Shown: in pieces, positions 24,392 to 37,607 of the stretch | How the letters are laid out: each line of letters begins with the position of its first letter | How positions within the stretch are numbered: position 1 is the first letter of the stretch | DNA from: Planococcus citri | Taxonomy: Eukaryota; Arthropoda; Insecta; Hemiptera; Pseudococcidae | Direction: 5' to 3' | Length of the DNA stretch: 64,000 bases | Assembly: GCF_950023065.1 (NCBI RefSeq) | Contig: NC_088679.1 | Span: 682,001 to 746,000 of the forward strand | The notes under the pieces: generated by a model | The model's input: only the letters and a program-made list of their open reading frames with translations | Told to the model about the DNA's origin: nothing | Database searches by the model: none | Translations under genes and position numbers: made by a program

Positions 24392-27300
24392 TTTTGCGGC
24401 AATTTAAAATTTAATCTATGATTTAGGTAGAATTTTTCTGCAGTGGTATCGAACGAACGTTCATTTCTGATGAATTTTCTCACATCGATTTAGGAAATCG
24501 GATTAAAGCTGCTTCGCTGTTTTTTTCTTTTTTAACGAGTTTCTTACAACGAAAACGATTCTTGAATAAATAATATCGATGATTTCCTCTAGAATTCAAC
24601 ATGATAAAACCGACTTTATTAGACGAATAAAAGGAAGAAAGTTGAAGTAAAATTAGCAATAGGTACGCCATCCACCGTTATCTCTCAATCAGATATCCTA
24701 TTCTGGCTGAAATTAATGGATATCCTAAAAAAGCGGTGCCGTGTTTAAAAAAAAGCACTGTAGGTTTACACGTTTCGCATTTTCGTATAAAAACAACGTG
24801 AAAAACAGACTCGACTTGGCGCGACGCGACGTGGCGGTGGCTTGAAAGCCTTTTCCTCGCCTTATTTCTTGTAGCGAGAAAAGTTTTCAAATTTCGTTCG
24901 CACTCGTCCATCGCTTTTCGTAGCTTTTTTCAACATCGCCGCCGCAGCGGCGGTTCGCAAATTAATTCGTCCCGCCACGCCGCGTCACGCCACGCTGCCC
25001 CTTTCCCATCCTGAAACGTTTGCGAGAAGTGAAACAATCGTTCAAAGAATACGAATAGGACGAGACGTAAACCGGAAAGCTTTAGAGTAGCTCGAAGGTA
25101 TGTGCGAGAATTTTTTACTCGACTCGAATGCGGTATACCTGCTCGTACATACATATGTACGAGTATCATGTTAGATACTGTAGGAACGTATAAAATGACC
25201 CACCTTATACATAGGTATATGTAGTTACCCCTCATTCGTCCATTTGCTGTACGCACTCTGCTCTGTGCGAAGATCTATTCGTAATCACAGTAGGTATACC
25301 TACTTAACTTACCGCTCGTACCTTTCCTACACCGATTGCGTATTTCCTGGTTACCTATACCATACCTATCATACCTACGCAACGCAAAAGGTAAAGCGCA
25401 AAGCATGCAAAAGCCGAGCAAACGGCTGCTGTAGGCGACAAGCTGAAAATTAAGTACGAGTATAAACCTTACACGATTAAAAACCGCACGCCACGCCACG
25501 CCGCACCGCTACCGCCACTACATAGGTAGGCATTTGTTTTTGACTAGTTGTTGGCTGGCTCGACTCTAGCTGGCGATATACGATACAATATACGTACGTA
25601 TGTGTACGTGTACGAGTACAAGAATACGCCATACATTTACATTAACGAGTACCTTATACCTACATTCGTTCACATCACACGTAGGCTACTGGGATCGTAT
25701 TACAAGCATTTTTTTTACGCGCCACGCTGCCGAATAATGGGCCGACACCTTCGAGTAAATTTCAACCTTATAAATATATAATGTCGAGCGCGTTTTCAAT
25801 TGCGAGATTCGTTAACAAGCGAACACGAGTCGAATATCTGTTGAAAAGTAGCCAGGCAAAAAATATCGCCATTCGCCGGTAACACAGTCGCCGTTTTTCA
25901 ACAAATAACTTTACTCATTATAGAAAAAGAGTATTGTATAGCACTAGGTATAGCGTAGCTAGGTAGGTAGGTATAGGTATGTATTTTGTATTATTACGTA
26001 TTGTACTCCAACTCCGCAGTCTACCAAAGCCCAATAGGTATATCCACTGGGTAGTGGGCAATATTGCAATATACGAGTACATACCTACAAATACATAGTA
26101 CGAGTACAAATGTGTGTTTGTGTTACGTGTAGACATATATTTATTAGGTATTGTATAGGTAGGCTATACGTATACTTGGACCGGCAACCCCTATTATTGC
26201 CTTTGTATTCATATTTCAAGCGAATCGAATAAACCCGTGATATACTTTCGCGCATCGTTTCACTTTTCTCGGGCGGTATTACGAGTAAAAATCGCAACTT
26301 ACGAGTATTATTATTCCCGAATGAAATTCATCGTCATCGTCATCGTCAACATTATACCTTTACCTATACCCACATCTACAACGACAAAACATTACGCCAG
26401 TTGCTTGTTCTTCCGCAGTCTCACTCGACGCATTTCCACCACAGTGGGTCGTTGCGTTGGTATGTCACTTTTATTCTCACTTCCTCTTTAATTTAGATTT
26501 TCATTTTATTTTTTCTTCTTTTTTAATACGAGCAAAAAAAAGAATGCGAAACGACGTCAAACACGTGGCACAAACACAAAGTCAAAATCTCGAATTCATT
26601 AGATAGGAACCTATAACTAGGTACTGATACTTGCGTTTCAAAGTTGAATCGTTTTTTGAGCTGCGTTAAAGTGAAGTACTACATAAGTGATCGTCAAATA
26701 ATAGGATTTTATACAGAACTAACAATACCGTAGGCACCTATCTCCTTTTCAATTCGATAAAAAAAAGAAAATGATTTTCAAATAAATTTCCTATAGTGGC
26801 CCGAGCGACGACTGATTTTAACGAACGATTAACGATCGGGTATTAGTTGACCTAAAATAACTCGCACCAACTAATCCGACTCGTTCGCTCATTTTTACTC
26901 TTTTTCGATACAGCCGATAAAATGGCGGCGACGGGCGACGACGGTAACATCGGCTTTAAATTGAGATCACCCTAATGATCGAGTTCAAATTATACTCGTA
27001 ATTCGTTGTACGAGTACGAGGGTCGAAGAACGAGTTCGCTCTTTATTAAAAAACAAACAAAATCAAAAAAGAAAGAGCGGTCGTGGCCGGCAAGTCGCTT
27101 TCCGCAAATGTGCCGAATTTCCGTTTCGGAATCGGAAACTCGATTCCAATTCTCCGTTCTTCGAGACCCACGCATTTTTAAGATCTTCCGGTTTTCAACG
27201 CAAAAATTGAGGGGGGGAGGAAGAATTGAACTAGTGAACTAACCAGAACCGGGGAATCTTTTCAAACACACACTCTGCGAACTGAACAATAAAATCAAGC

Positions 27301-28028
27301 TAGATTAAAAGAGCATGTCCTAAATCCTTCGTAACCGAAATTTCAGGTTCTGAAGTTCACACTTTCAAATTTTCATAAGCAAAGTGAACCGATGCCTGGT
27401 ACCTAAGTAATAATGCCTTCGATTCGACTCCCAATGTCTTTTTAATTTCGTCAGAAATTTCAAATCGCCGTTATGAAATAGCCAAAAATAAACGTCACCA
27501 TTTATACCTACCTAACACTTTGGTCGATGCCTTATTAGGGCACCCTTGGTAATTGTTGCCAATTTTAAAAAATCGAGAAAACTAGCCGAGAAGTTTTTGA
27601 AAAGTTTTTGATTTTTTGAGGTTGGCAATAAGAACTAAAATGAGACGTGGCAAAATTTCTTAAAATTGAACAAAAATTGCATAAATAAACATCCGTAATT
27701 TTAGTGCTCGCTTATTTCGAGGAATTTTTTATGGATTTTTTTCAAAATTGGCGATGAGTTTTGGATAAATTTTCAAACTGATTTCAATGATTTTTCAGCA
27801 TTCTTCGCCAAGATTTCATCGTTCTCTCGACCTACCTATTTTTGAAGTTATTTGTGAAATTGCTGTTTTAGAGTCAAATACATACCTACCCACCTATTTA
27901 CTTCTGAAAAATCGACCAACAAAATAATAGATACAAGTAGCGAGCGCATACACCTTTGTATTTTCCAAACTGAGCCCACCGCAATAGCGTTCATCTATTT
28001 CGCAGAAATTCGACTGGAAAATATCAAC

Positions 28029-28070
28029 CGCGCCGCGCCGCGCCGCGCCGTTGTACTAATAATAATAATA
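28029..28070. repeat. (CGCCG)n and (AAT)n microsatellites
   Basis: About four CGCCG units followed, after six bases, by about five AAT units. Confidence 0.9.
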
Positions 28071-29002
28071 AAGGAAGCGATAGTGTTGGAAAAAGACTCG
28101 TGTCATTTGTTAATATTTATACAATGAAAAATGCGTTTTTAATTCGAGCAGACGTTAGTTGACAGATTAAAAAACTTGCCAACGAAAGGAACACAAACGC
28201 CGAGCACGATAAAAGAATGCTTCGTAGTTGGCGTAAAGCGATGATTATTCTATTAAAATGTAAATAATCTTCGAATAAAGTTTTCGCTTCGGCGTTGGTA
28301 AAACTTAACTGGATGTCGATTAAGCGAGAAGCGAAGACGATATGAAACTGCGAAACCGTTTCTCACGAAATTTAAATTCAATCCAACGATACGGTCATAA
28401 TGTACACGTATATCCACTTACTCGTATAAATGATCAGCACGCGGTATGCATTCGAGAAATTAGCAACCTTTTGGCGAAATGCGATGGGCATGGGTATGGG
28501 CCTACTCGTGCGAGTAGCCGAATACCTCAGCTGGCCTCCTCCAAGGTGTACGCTACTCGTAATTTCATTTTCAAAGAGCACGATTTAACGGCTTAAAACG
28601 CAGTTCAATCGTACAAAATAAAATTTTTCATTGCAAAGTCAAACTCGTCGTGATTATTTTTCAAAAATTACCTACGTTAAATTTTTGAAATCTTATCGAT
28701 GTTTTTACGAGAATTGGCGATAAAATACGGGTAGCTTTCGATCTTACATTCGATTTTAATATGTAGAAAATATTCGCAATTTTTTCAGATCCGCGCATAC
28801 CTTTCAATTACGACAGGTATTTGCCTGCAGTATTGATATTATATGTATCATAGTCCATTTTATCGCTGCAAAGTGCAAAGATGAAAAAGCGACCTCAGCG
28901 CTCGAGTTGTCCATGCCCGAGTCTTAAGCAGCAGTCGTAGGAGCTGACCTAGGTCAGTCAGTAAGACAGACAGGAAGTGGTGTATATTTCATTAGAGAAC
29001 TG

Positions 29003-29023
29003 AGGTAGGTAGGTAGGTAGGTA
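29003..29023. repeat. (AGGT)n microsatellite
   Basis: Five units of AGGT. Confidence 0.9.
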
Positions 29024-29759
29024 TGTTCCATGCCAATCATGCTGCTCACTACCTACGTGCTTTTAATATTAGTTGGAGAAAGTTGTCGCCCAACGAATCT
29101 GACATGTTTTCAACTCTAACTAGGTAGACTACTTGTAGATTATTTTTAGTTTATCAAATAAACTCGGAAATCTAGTTACAAACTTCATTTATTGCTCGCT
29201 CCATTTCACCCGGTTCCGCAGCGCCGCGCCGTGCCACGTCCCTCTACCTGGCAGCATAGGAGAGGGTGTGGTGGCGCTGGCGAAAGCAAGTTGTAAATGA
29301 TACTCGTACCTTGTTAGGTAGTTGAAGTTTCGTTAGCGCGATCGTAGCTCGAATTTGAATGCCGTCGCATCTCGAGAAACATAGGAATTTATCGATTGAT
29401 GAAATTGGATAGCGCTACTGATGAAGCACCACACTGCGCCGAACGCTGCCTTTTCCACAGGCTATATAATGCTTTGGCGATATTTTCAGACACACGGCAT
29501 TCGTTCGAGTTTCGAATGTGCGAGTACTTTACGCGCTATTTTCTTTCGTAAAATACCGAGACTTATCAAAATCTACAGATGCCTATATTATTATGTAAAC
29601 GCCGATCTAAACGTACCTATTCAAGTTGGATCAAAAATTGGACGATCAAATTCTAGAAAACGAGACATCCGTAAAAGTGAAATAAATTTCGAAAAATACT
29701 CTTTCAAGTTAGAATTTCAAGATGACAATTTTTTCCAGGATAGCTCTTTTTCTTCGTTC

Positions 29760-30460
29760 GATCATTATTTGTTTGTAGTTCGAGTGAAGAAATAAGGTTT
29801 TTGAAGAGTTGCGATGAAGAATGTTGAGCAGACGAGTAAGCGGGTTCTGCGCCAGGAATGCAAAATTGAAGCTGCATTGCCTCGAATGAGCAGTTGCCTT
29901 TATAAGGGAGGTGTCGAAATTGGCAGTAAACGTCTTAAACCGGGTAAGAATAAATTAATGGAGCACGCGATAACGCATCACCAGCCAAAATTTCAACTGG
30001 AGCCTCCAGCAGATTCTTAAAAAGTTGAAAATTTCTAATCAACTTTACTACCAAATATGGAGAACTGAAATTTACCGCATACCCTAATCTCAACATGCTG
30101 AGACGATTGGAGATGAGTTCAAGTCGTTCTGGAGGCTCCAATATTGTATTTAGGAAATTAATCAATTTTATTGACGCTAAAGCTTATTTGAACAGTTTTT
30201 TTTGCCATTTTTTCGAAAATCTGGAATCTGGAATTTCCAAAATACAACCGGAGGCTCTAGAACGGCATTAAACCAATTGCAATCGTCTCAGCACGTTGAA
30301 ATGGAGGTATGCTATGATGTGAATTTCAGTTTTTCAATTTCATTTGATAGAATTTTGTGGAAATCTCAGCGTTTGAGAATCTGCTGAAGGTTCCAGGACT
30401 GCTCGAAATGGTTCGAAACTGTTTCCAATCGATCCGCAGGTCAAAAATAGGCCATACTTA
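29760..30460 (-). repeat. Composite dispersed repeat with an inverted duplication
   Basis: The hallmark motif is reversed (GCGGGTTCTGCGCCAGGA, about 29839-29856), with its tail gagttgcgatgaagaatgttgagc upstream as expected for a minus copy. The block 30071-30140 is minus-oriented. Its partner 30248-30318 is the same module in plus orientation; both share the phrase ctgagacgatt or its complement plus a ggaggctc block. The module 30360-30455 matches 33970-34050. An A run at 30470-30493 follows. Confidence 0.7.
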
Positions 30461-33129
30461 CAAAATACCAAAAAAAAAAAAAAAAAAAAAAAATGGTCAA
30501 ATTCTGAAAGTTGTGCTTCTTCCAGCCCTCTTTTTTGTTCTATTACAGGAGAGCGGGTGAATATATGTACCACGTTAAGAATTGAAAAAAAAAATTTACA
30601 CATCATCCAATCGGCAGTATCGCGAGTAGCGATTTCTTCGTGCTGTTAATTGACGTATGGGTACCTACTTACTCATCACGTCAAGTTAAAAAAAATATGG
30701 TATCGAGTGAAAAAAAAAAAACAGGAGCTTGGAGATCGGGCAAATAAGTAGTTAATTACTTATGCGTGAGCGTGATTTAACTCGATCAGGTCAGTATAGG
30801 TTGTCTAAAAGTTACCGTTGGAAAAGATTTATGCCGAGACGAGACACCCTGTACGAGTACGAGTACGAGTATTTACAGGATTTAACGCGATTCGTCAATT
30901 TCGTGCATACTCGTTCTCGTATTATTACGGTTGCTCTTCTGGGACATGTACGAAAATACTGGTAATACCTACGCGTAATGTTAATTCGGGACGGCAAGTT
31001 TTATTCGACACTTTTGTCTTTATTCGCGTTTAACGTAATACGCGATACGTATACGTATACGTATTCGACGGTAGCGACGTAGCGTGAAGCTGAAAGTAAA
31101 GTACGAGTACGAGTACGAGAAATGGAAATGCAAGTTAACTCGTTTATAAAAGAGAAATTTCAACGGTTCATTTGCATAATACGCAAACGGCGAACGCTAG
31201 CACCGCTATCCATAAAAAACAGAAATCACGTTACTACGTTATCAAAACCGAATCAAAGCTGGAGCGCTGCGAGTATTGCAGATTGGGTGTATTGGCGTTC
31301 CAAGGCGAAAGGCGAATGCTTTTCGCTGTTTTTTTCTTCTTTCGTTTTTTCCTTTTTTTTCTCCTCCTCCCGTTTCGCCACGTATTTTACTTTACCCTTT
31401 GTTCGTTTCGTCGTGAACACAACAGTGAGAACAAACGCCAGGTATATATCGTCATCGTCGGTGTTGCTGTAGGTAGGTATATCGCGCGCAGCGAATGGGA
31501 ACAGAATTTTTCGTTCTCGTCGCGTCCGCGTCCGCGTCCCCGTCCCCCGTCGTAGTCGCACCGATACTCGTAGATATACACAATCGTAAATTTGATACCG
31601 CTGAGAATGGCTTGATTGTTCGTGTTAGAGAGATTGTAAATAGAGTGTATGCCATACCGACGACGCGATGCTGGCGCACCGCGTAGCCTGCACCCTCTCC
31701 ACGTATAGCTATCCTCCTCAATCCTCAGTCCTCTCAGTCCTCGTCGTACTTTTTCTCTGTCTCCCAGTCTCCGTCTTACCCTCGCTCGTTTTTTTTTCTT
31801 TTTCTTTTTGGTGGTTTTTGTTGTTTTTTCGTTTTTATTTATTTTTCGGTTTGTTCGGAGGTAAAATAGCGGTAAACTGCTAGTTTTTCATTTTTAGTTG
31901 CGATGCTGTATGGCATGGGGATGGCGGATGGCGTGTCGTGTGTCATTGGCTTTACTACACTACATATTTACTACAGCGATACCCCCATACGTACAGAATC
32001 ACGTAAAGGTATCCTCGACACTCGACACGGACTTATTTCACGTTGGATACTCGCCCGTGGACTTTTGGAGGAAGGGACGGGACGGGATGGTTGATGTTAA
32101 TAGGAAAAGCTAAAATTGTCACCGTCACCGCATCGTTTTGAGGTACTTTGACAGTACCTACCTACCTACCTACCTACCTATTTTTATTCTCGTAGCGTAT
32201 ACACTATACGTATACAGGGTTAGTAATCGACGCTCGGATTTTTAGTTTTACTCCCATCCATCAGCAATCGGTAGGTATTATTAATCGAACGTTGATAAAT
32301 TTCAGTGGGGTTGCTACAGTACGTACGTCGAGTACGTACATATCTGTCTGTCGAATAATTTATTCGCGTAGCTATTTTTTAGCGTGAGATGGTATCGCGT
32401 AGATATTTGAAAATAAAAAAATGCGTCGCGTCGCGTCGCGTCTAGTCGAGTCGAGTCGAGTTGGTGGTACGTATCTGATACGAATTCGCATCATCTCCCA
32501 GCGGGGATTCCGTAGTAATTATCAATTTGTTGAAAGTGGAACCTACCCTCCGCAGTCATCACGATAGTTTCGTATACCGGTACCTATCGTAAACCACGTC
32601 CTCTCTCTCCAACCCTACATCACTTATATAATCTTTATACGAATACCTCGCAATCTCGGCTTGATACGAATTAAATTAGGGACTTTCTGCCAACAACGTC
32701 GCATCGCGTCAACAAACATTTTAAAATAAGCTCGCAGTTATAGCTATTCGAATGAATTCGCGTGGCACGAATACGCAGAGTCGCATACGAGTATACCCTA
32801 GGACTCGTACATTGAGCAACCCGTCATCATCCTATCCACTTCGATGAAATTTTTAAATACAGATCGGAAAAATACATTATTGATACCTACGTATGTACAA
32901 TTGTACATATTATTACGTTTTCAAGGGAAATCATACATTTACGCCCAAACTGAGGTTTTTACGGAGTACATTTGAACCAAGTCTTTAAAATCCTCGTATA
33001 AGAACTTCTCATCAAAAATCTTCAAACACACGTTATGCGATTAAACATCCGCCTGAAAAAATATATGTTTTTAAATTTTGACATCGTACATACCTATTTC
33101 ATTATTGTAGAGAAGTGTTGCAGCAAAAT
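30461..33129. other. Non-coding DNA with simple repeats
   Basis: Contains an A run (30470-30493), GTACGA repeats (30850-30870 and 31100-31118), CGTCCG/CGTCCC (31517-31546), (CCTA)n at 32156-32180 and GCGTC/GAGTC repeats (32421-32460). No gene recognised; the overlapping frames at 31122-31721 are low-complexity. Confidence 0.5.
32156..32180. repeat. (CCTA)n microsatellite
   Basis: Six units of CCTA. Confidence 0.9.
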
Positions 33130-34359
33130 TGCAGTTATGAAAAGAGGAGTTGATAATTTTTTGAAAATCTTTGGGTCAACGCGAAGAAAAATCAAAATTT
33201 TGCCAAATTGACCTAGAAAGCTAAAATTTGACTATACCCTATTTATGACGCGCCTCCCCCCCCCTACGAATCAAGTGGAAGTGGTTTTGAACCATTTTAA
33301 GCAATTCTGGAGCCTCCGGCAGAGTTTTAAACCTGAAATTACCACCATCAATGCATGTGCTTTGCCTAATGTAGCTGGAAAAATGAAATTCACTCTGTAC
33401 TCTGATTTCAACAAGCCCAGTCAACTGAAGACGGTTTCAAACTATTTTGAAACCACCGACGACTTTTTGGAAAAGTCCGGTTTCGAAGAAATACACATGT
33501 ACCATAAAATCTATTTGTGGAATTCTGAAATTTCCAAAAAAAAAAAAAAAAAAAAAAAAAAAACGCTAGAGATATTATCATATAACCGCTAATAGTCAAC
33601 TCAGCAAGTCAAAAATAAAATTTCAGTTTCTCTTGTCAAACGGTGAGAGTTAAAATTTTCAATTGCGAAATTGCCGGAGAAAAATATGATTTCGAACAGG
33701 CATATCCGCGCCGATTTTGGAAAAATAGTGCGTATAATATTAGTCGAGCATCGAGCATCAACCGCGAACATAAATGCTACAATTACATAGGTACCTATAA
33801 AGTTTGGCATTTTTGGAAAACTGGAATTTCCAAAATGTCGCCGAAGGCTCTAGAGCAGCTTGAAACTACAAATACATTCAGTCAACTCGGCATGTTGAAA
33901 TTATGGTATGTATAAGGTTGATTTCGGTTTTCAAATTTTATTGGGTAAAATCTTGTGGAAATTTCATTTTTCAAAAATCTACCGGAGGCTCCAAAATTGC
34001 TCAAACTGTTTCGAAACAGTCTTAAATCGATTCGGCGGGTCAAAAATAGAACACATATCAATATTCTAGCTTTTCAAGTCGATTTGAACAAATTTTGATT
34101 TTTTTCGCCATTTTGATACTTTAATTTTAAAAAATTCTCCAAAAATCAAAATAACTTACGCCTTTTAGCGCAATAAATTGTAGGGGGGAGTGATGTAAGA
34201 TGTATTTTTGCATGCTCTTTCGAATCTAGCTTCGCATCTGGTTCAAAAATTGCGGTGCTAGTTGAGATACCTGCCTCGTAAGACGAATTATCGAAAGCCG
34301 AAATTTACATTCCTGGCGCAGAACCCGCTTACATTTGTGGCTAACATTTTCTCATGCCG
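33130..34359 (+). repeat. Composite dispersed repeat, longest plus-strand copy
   Basis: Modules in order: a C-rich block and aatcaagtggaagtggttttgaacc (33253-33293), gcaattctggagcctccggcag (33301-33322), a 28-base A run (33536-33563), an aaggctctagagcagc block (about 33844), a ccggaggctccaaaattgctcaaac block (about 33982), tgcatgctctttcgaatctagc (about 34210-34231), gagatacctgcctcgtaagac (about 34264-34284) and the core CCTGGCGCAGAACCCGCT (34312-34329). The copy is cut at 34359 by a TA-flanked element and resumes at 35290. Confidence 0.8.
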
Positions 34360-34361
34360 TA

Positions 34362-35287
34362 AACTGGGGTAACATTGAAGGATTTTTCAGAATTTTTCAT
34401 GTTTAGAGGTATGAATGGCGAAGGTAGGGGAAATGTGTGTGGTGCTTTTGATAAAGCTATGTCAGCACTATGTTTTGGCGTTTACAGAAGTTGTCTACCT
34501 TTTTCCTGTCAGGCGCAAAAGCCAAAAGAAGTGCCCTTCAAAGTTACCCAGCGTTTGGGGTAACTTTGAAGGCCCCTTGAAATGTGCTTCGCTCAAGGTC
34601 AAAAATTATCAAAAACATGAATATTCACTTCTGGGTCACTTTATGCGCATCAAGCACCTACAAAATGATCCATATTCACAATTGAATTTATGAAAGAGTG
34701 CTCCAAAATGATAATTTGAAATTTTTCTAGTTTTCAGGCGTTTTTCGTGCATTTTGGCCAATTTGACTGAATTTCATGATTTTTCAATGATTTTAGAGCT
34801 GTTTTTCGAGTTTTCACATCAGTTTTAACAAGTTTTCAAGCATTTTCATGCATTTTTGGACAATTTTACTGAAATTTCATGATTTTTTTTATAGCCTTCA
34901 AAGTTACCCCAGTTTGAATATTATTTTTTTACTCCTCAGGGAAGAACTTTGGCACATGAACAAATGCGCTAATTTGTAGTCAGGAGGTGTACCAACACAT
35001 CTATAATCTCACTTGACTCATTATTTGAAAATTCAAAATTCCAGACACCAAGCTTTTCACATTAATTAAAATTGATAAAAACTCCACTTTTTTTCACTTG
35101 CTTTTTTATTGGTGTTGGAACCACTAGTTGAAAATGATAAAATAGGAAAAATAACTGCCAAAGTGTACTCTACCCATTCTCGGTGTCAGAATTGCTCCAT
35201 TCTTCATAGTTCCACCGCCATGGAGCATAACGTGATGAAAAACCGCACCCTTCAATATTACCCCGCGATTTCAATGTTGCCCCAGTT
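34362..35287. mobile_element. TA-flanked non-autonomous element in the composite repeat
   Basis: Ends: AACTGGGGTAACATTGAA (34362-34379) and, on the other strand from 35287, AACTGGGGCAACATTGAA, one mismatch in 18. Both are bordered by TA (34360-34361 and 35288-35289). The end motif is repeated inside: tttggggtaactttgaagg near 34554, ccttcaaagttaccccag near 34893 and cttcaatattacccc near 35250. Removing the element joins a hallmark module (left part up to 34359) to its normal tail, which resumes at 35290 with cttttcagaaactcg and cgtctattctgcgacac. No transposase frame exists in 926 bp. Confidence 0.85.
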
Positions 35288-35289
35288 TA

Positions 35290-35470
35290 CAGTGGTAACT
35301 TTTCAGAAACTCGCAAATTAGTACCGAACGTCTATTCTGCGACACTGGGCTACTTTTCCCAACATTTTTCCACTCCTGGCGCAGAACCCGCTTACACTTT
35401 AAATCGGAATCTTTCGTCGCATCTTTTTAGTCGCTCGTACACCGTGACTAAATACGAGTTCCCAGAGTGC
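35290..35470 (+). repeat. Composite dispersed repeat, continuation
   Basis: Tail of the interrupted module, then a second core CCTGGCGCAGAACCCGCT at 35375-35392 followed by ttcgtcgcatctttttagtcgctcg. Confidence 0.75.
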
Positions 35471-36813
35471 TTTTCAATTTCTAGTTCACATTGCGCACTG
35501 TTTTCGTAGATTTTTCGAAAGTTTCCGCGCTTTTTGCGAAGCTAGCAATAACATGCGAGTTGATGAAACTGTCAAATTGGTAAATGCGGGCATTTATTTC
35601 AATTTCGTAGCTGAAATAGGTACATTTTTCCTTCGACGTGAAAAGTCAAATTCGATGGAATTCGCCCGTTTCCACACTACCCTCGCAGTGATTATTTTTA
35701 GATTCAGCTGCCGACTCCGATAGACTATCTAACTCGTGGTGCAACACATATCTCATTTCTCACAATCAGTAGTGAATAATGGGACCCAGACCAGCTCAAT
35801 CAGGTGGTACCTAGCTACGTGTGTGTAGCTTCAGCCACCAGCTACGTGAACGTAGGTAGGTACATATAATACCTCGTACCTACCTGTTGTACGAATTTGC
35901 GCTATACGTAGGTATACGGATGAGATATTACTCGTACGTATGTACATCAGTTTGTTTATGAGGAAAATTGCTCAACAAAAAATGAATATGAAAATTGCGA
36001 CGCAATTTCCGGGTACGTAGTACGTACCTCTACCTACGAGTATTACGATATATGTAGTTTGTACCTTGAAAATTACTCTTCGCAGTATAGCGGTGTAGCG
36101 GTGTCGGCGTCGTCGCTTGATTTATGAGCGACGAACAACTCGTAATAATTTTACATATATTTTTCAATTTTAACGTTTCTGTGTACGCGTGTACGTACAC
36201 AAGTCCATCTTCCACTGTAGCGCGGAACAGCATAGATGGTGTTCGTCTATACGCAGTTGCAAATAAATTTTGTTTTAAAACGTGTGTTTTTTTTTTCACA
36301 GCACTTGTGGTTTTATAAAAATTAGTCAGTCATTTCGTATTAGCTTATAGTCAGGTTTCTGCAGAGAATGCCAAGATTTTACTCAACATTTTTCACATGC
36401 CTAGTAGGTATAGGTAATTCAACTCCAACAATTAAAAAACTATCTCCCATGAAACTTGATCCGAACATACCTCCTACCAAATACGTAACATACGCATATG
36501 AGGTTACGAAAGCGAGAAAAATGCTTATAATTATGCACGTTGAAGCAATATCATCGTAGGTACGATTTACGACGTGTTAGCGTAATTTCAAATTTTAGAA
36601 AGAGCAAAACAACGAAACGTTGACGCGTCTACGTTCGTTTAGCGGTTTAAAAACAACTTTGACAATCATACGTCAGCGTCGACATCGGTGTCGTCGTCAT
36701 TTAATCGTACGAGTAGGTAGAGGTACGCGAAATCCTTCGGTGATTAAATTCATCGAGCCAAACGCGACGCGAAACGCGAAACCGTTTTCCTCGTAATTAT
36801 GTACGAGTATCTA

Positions 36814-36842
36814 TATACACAATACACAATACACAATACACA
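36814..36842. repeat. (AATACAC)n microsatellite
   Basis: About four units of AATACAC. Confidence 0.9.
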
Positions 36843-37576
36843 TACAAACGTTAGATTCGCTTTAAGTAAATTTCAAATGAAACAAACCGAAACGAAGATG
36901 GGGGTGAATGAAAACCAAGCGTTAACGCGCTCAAAACGAAGGGAACCTGTTGTATGGTATCATTTTAGAAATGAACGGCGATGATAGCGATAGCGGCGTC
37001 AAGACGATCCTCAATTTGCGACTTTTTCCGTTTTCGTTTTTCAACTTTTAATTTCCAATTTTACCGCCATTTCCCGCAATTTGAAAATACTCGTATTCAT
37101 TTGGTTACCAATGTATTATCGAGAGACGTGTTCAAAACGATCGTTGCCGAATCAAAGCTTTTGAAATTATATAGGTAACTAGCTAATAGGTATACTCGTA
37201 GAAACCCAATTTTCGAGAGTTCCAAAACTTCGCATCTCTTATTCTGAATTTTGAGATCGGGCAGCTGAAATATTTCACTGCAAAGCATCCTTAGGGCCTC
37301 GACTTACTTCAAAGAACAAAACAAAAGAGGAAAATGCTTGGGCTTAATTCAGTCGGCTCTTGTACTTCCTATCGAGAGCTACAGGTACATAGGTACGAGT
37401 ACATAAAACCAGCGTGTAACGAGGCATACCTTGGCTGCGACCTTTCGAGCAAAGCGAACGCAGCCCCATCGGCATCGGCATCGGCATCGGCCATGGCGAG
37501 ACTTTACGTATCTACTCGTATACGTAGCTAGAGCTTACCTACTGGTGGAAAATTCGCCGCGAAACAGCGCTATTTT

Positions 37577-37607
37577 TCGTTTCGTTTCGTTTCGTTTCGT
37601 TTCGTTT
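37577..37607. repeat. (TTTCG)n microsatellite
   Basis: About six units of TTTCG. Confidence 0.9.

Larger units (their letters stand above)
24392..29759. other. Word-rich non-coding DNA with microsatellites
   Basis: No gene supported. Contains (CGCCG)n at 28029-28050 next to (AAT)n at 28057-28070, and (GTAG)n at 29003-29023. The aaatttcaggttctgaag phrase near 27340 matches the composite repeat but is isolated. The remainder is AT-rich with TACGAGTA words. Confidence 0.5.

Noticed and set aside
31122..31721. Cluster of overlapping frames with charged or arginine-rich products
   Set aside because: They read through CT-rich and CGTCCG simple repeats on both strands.
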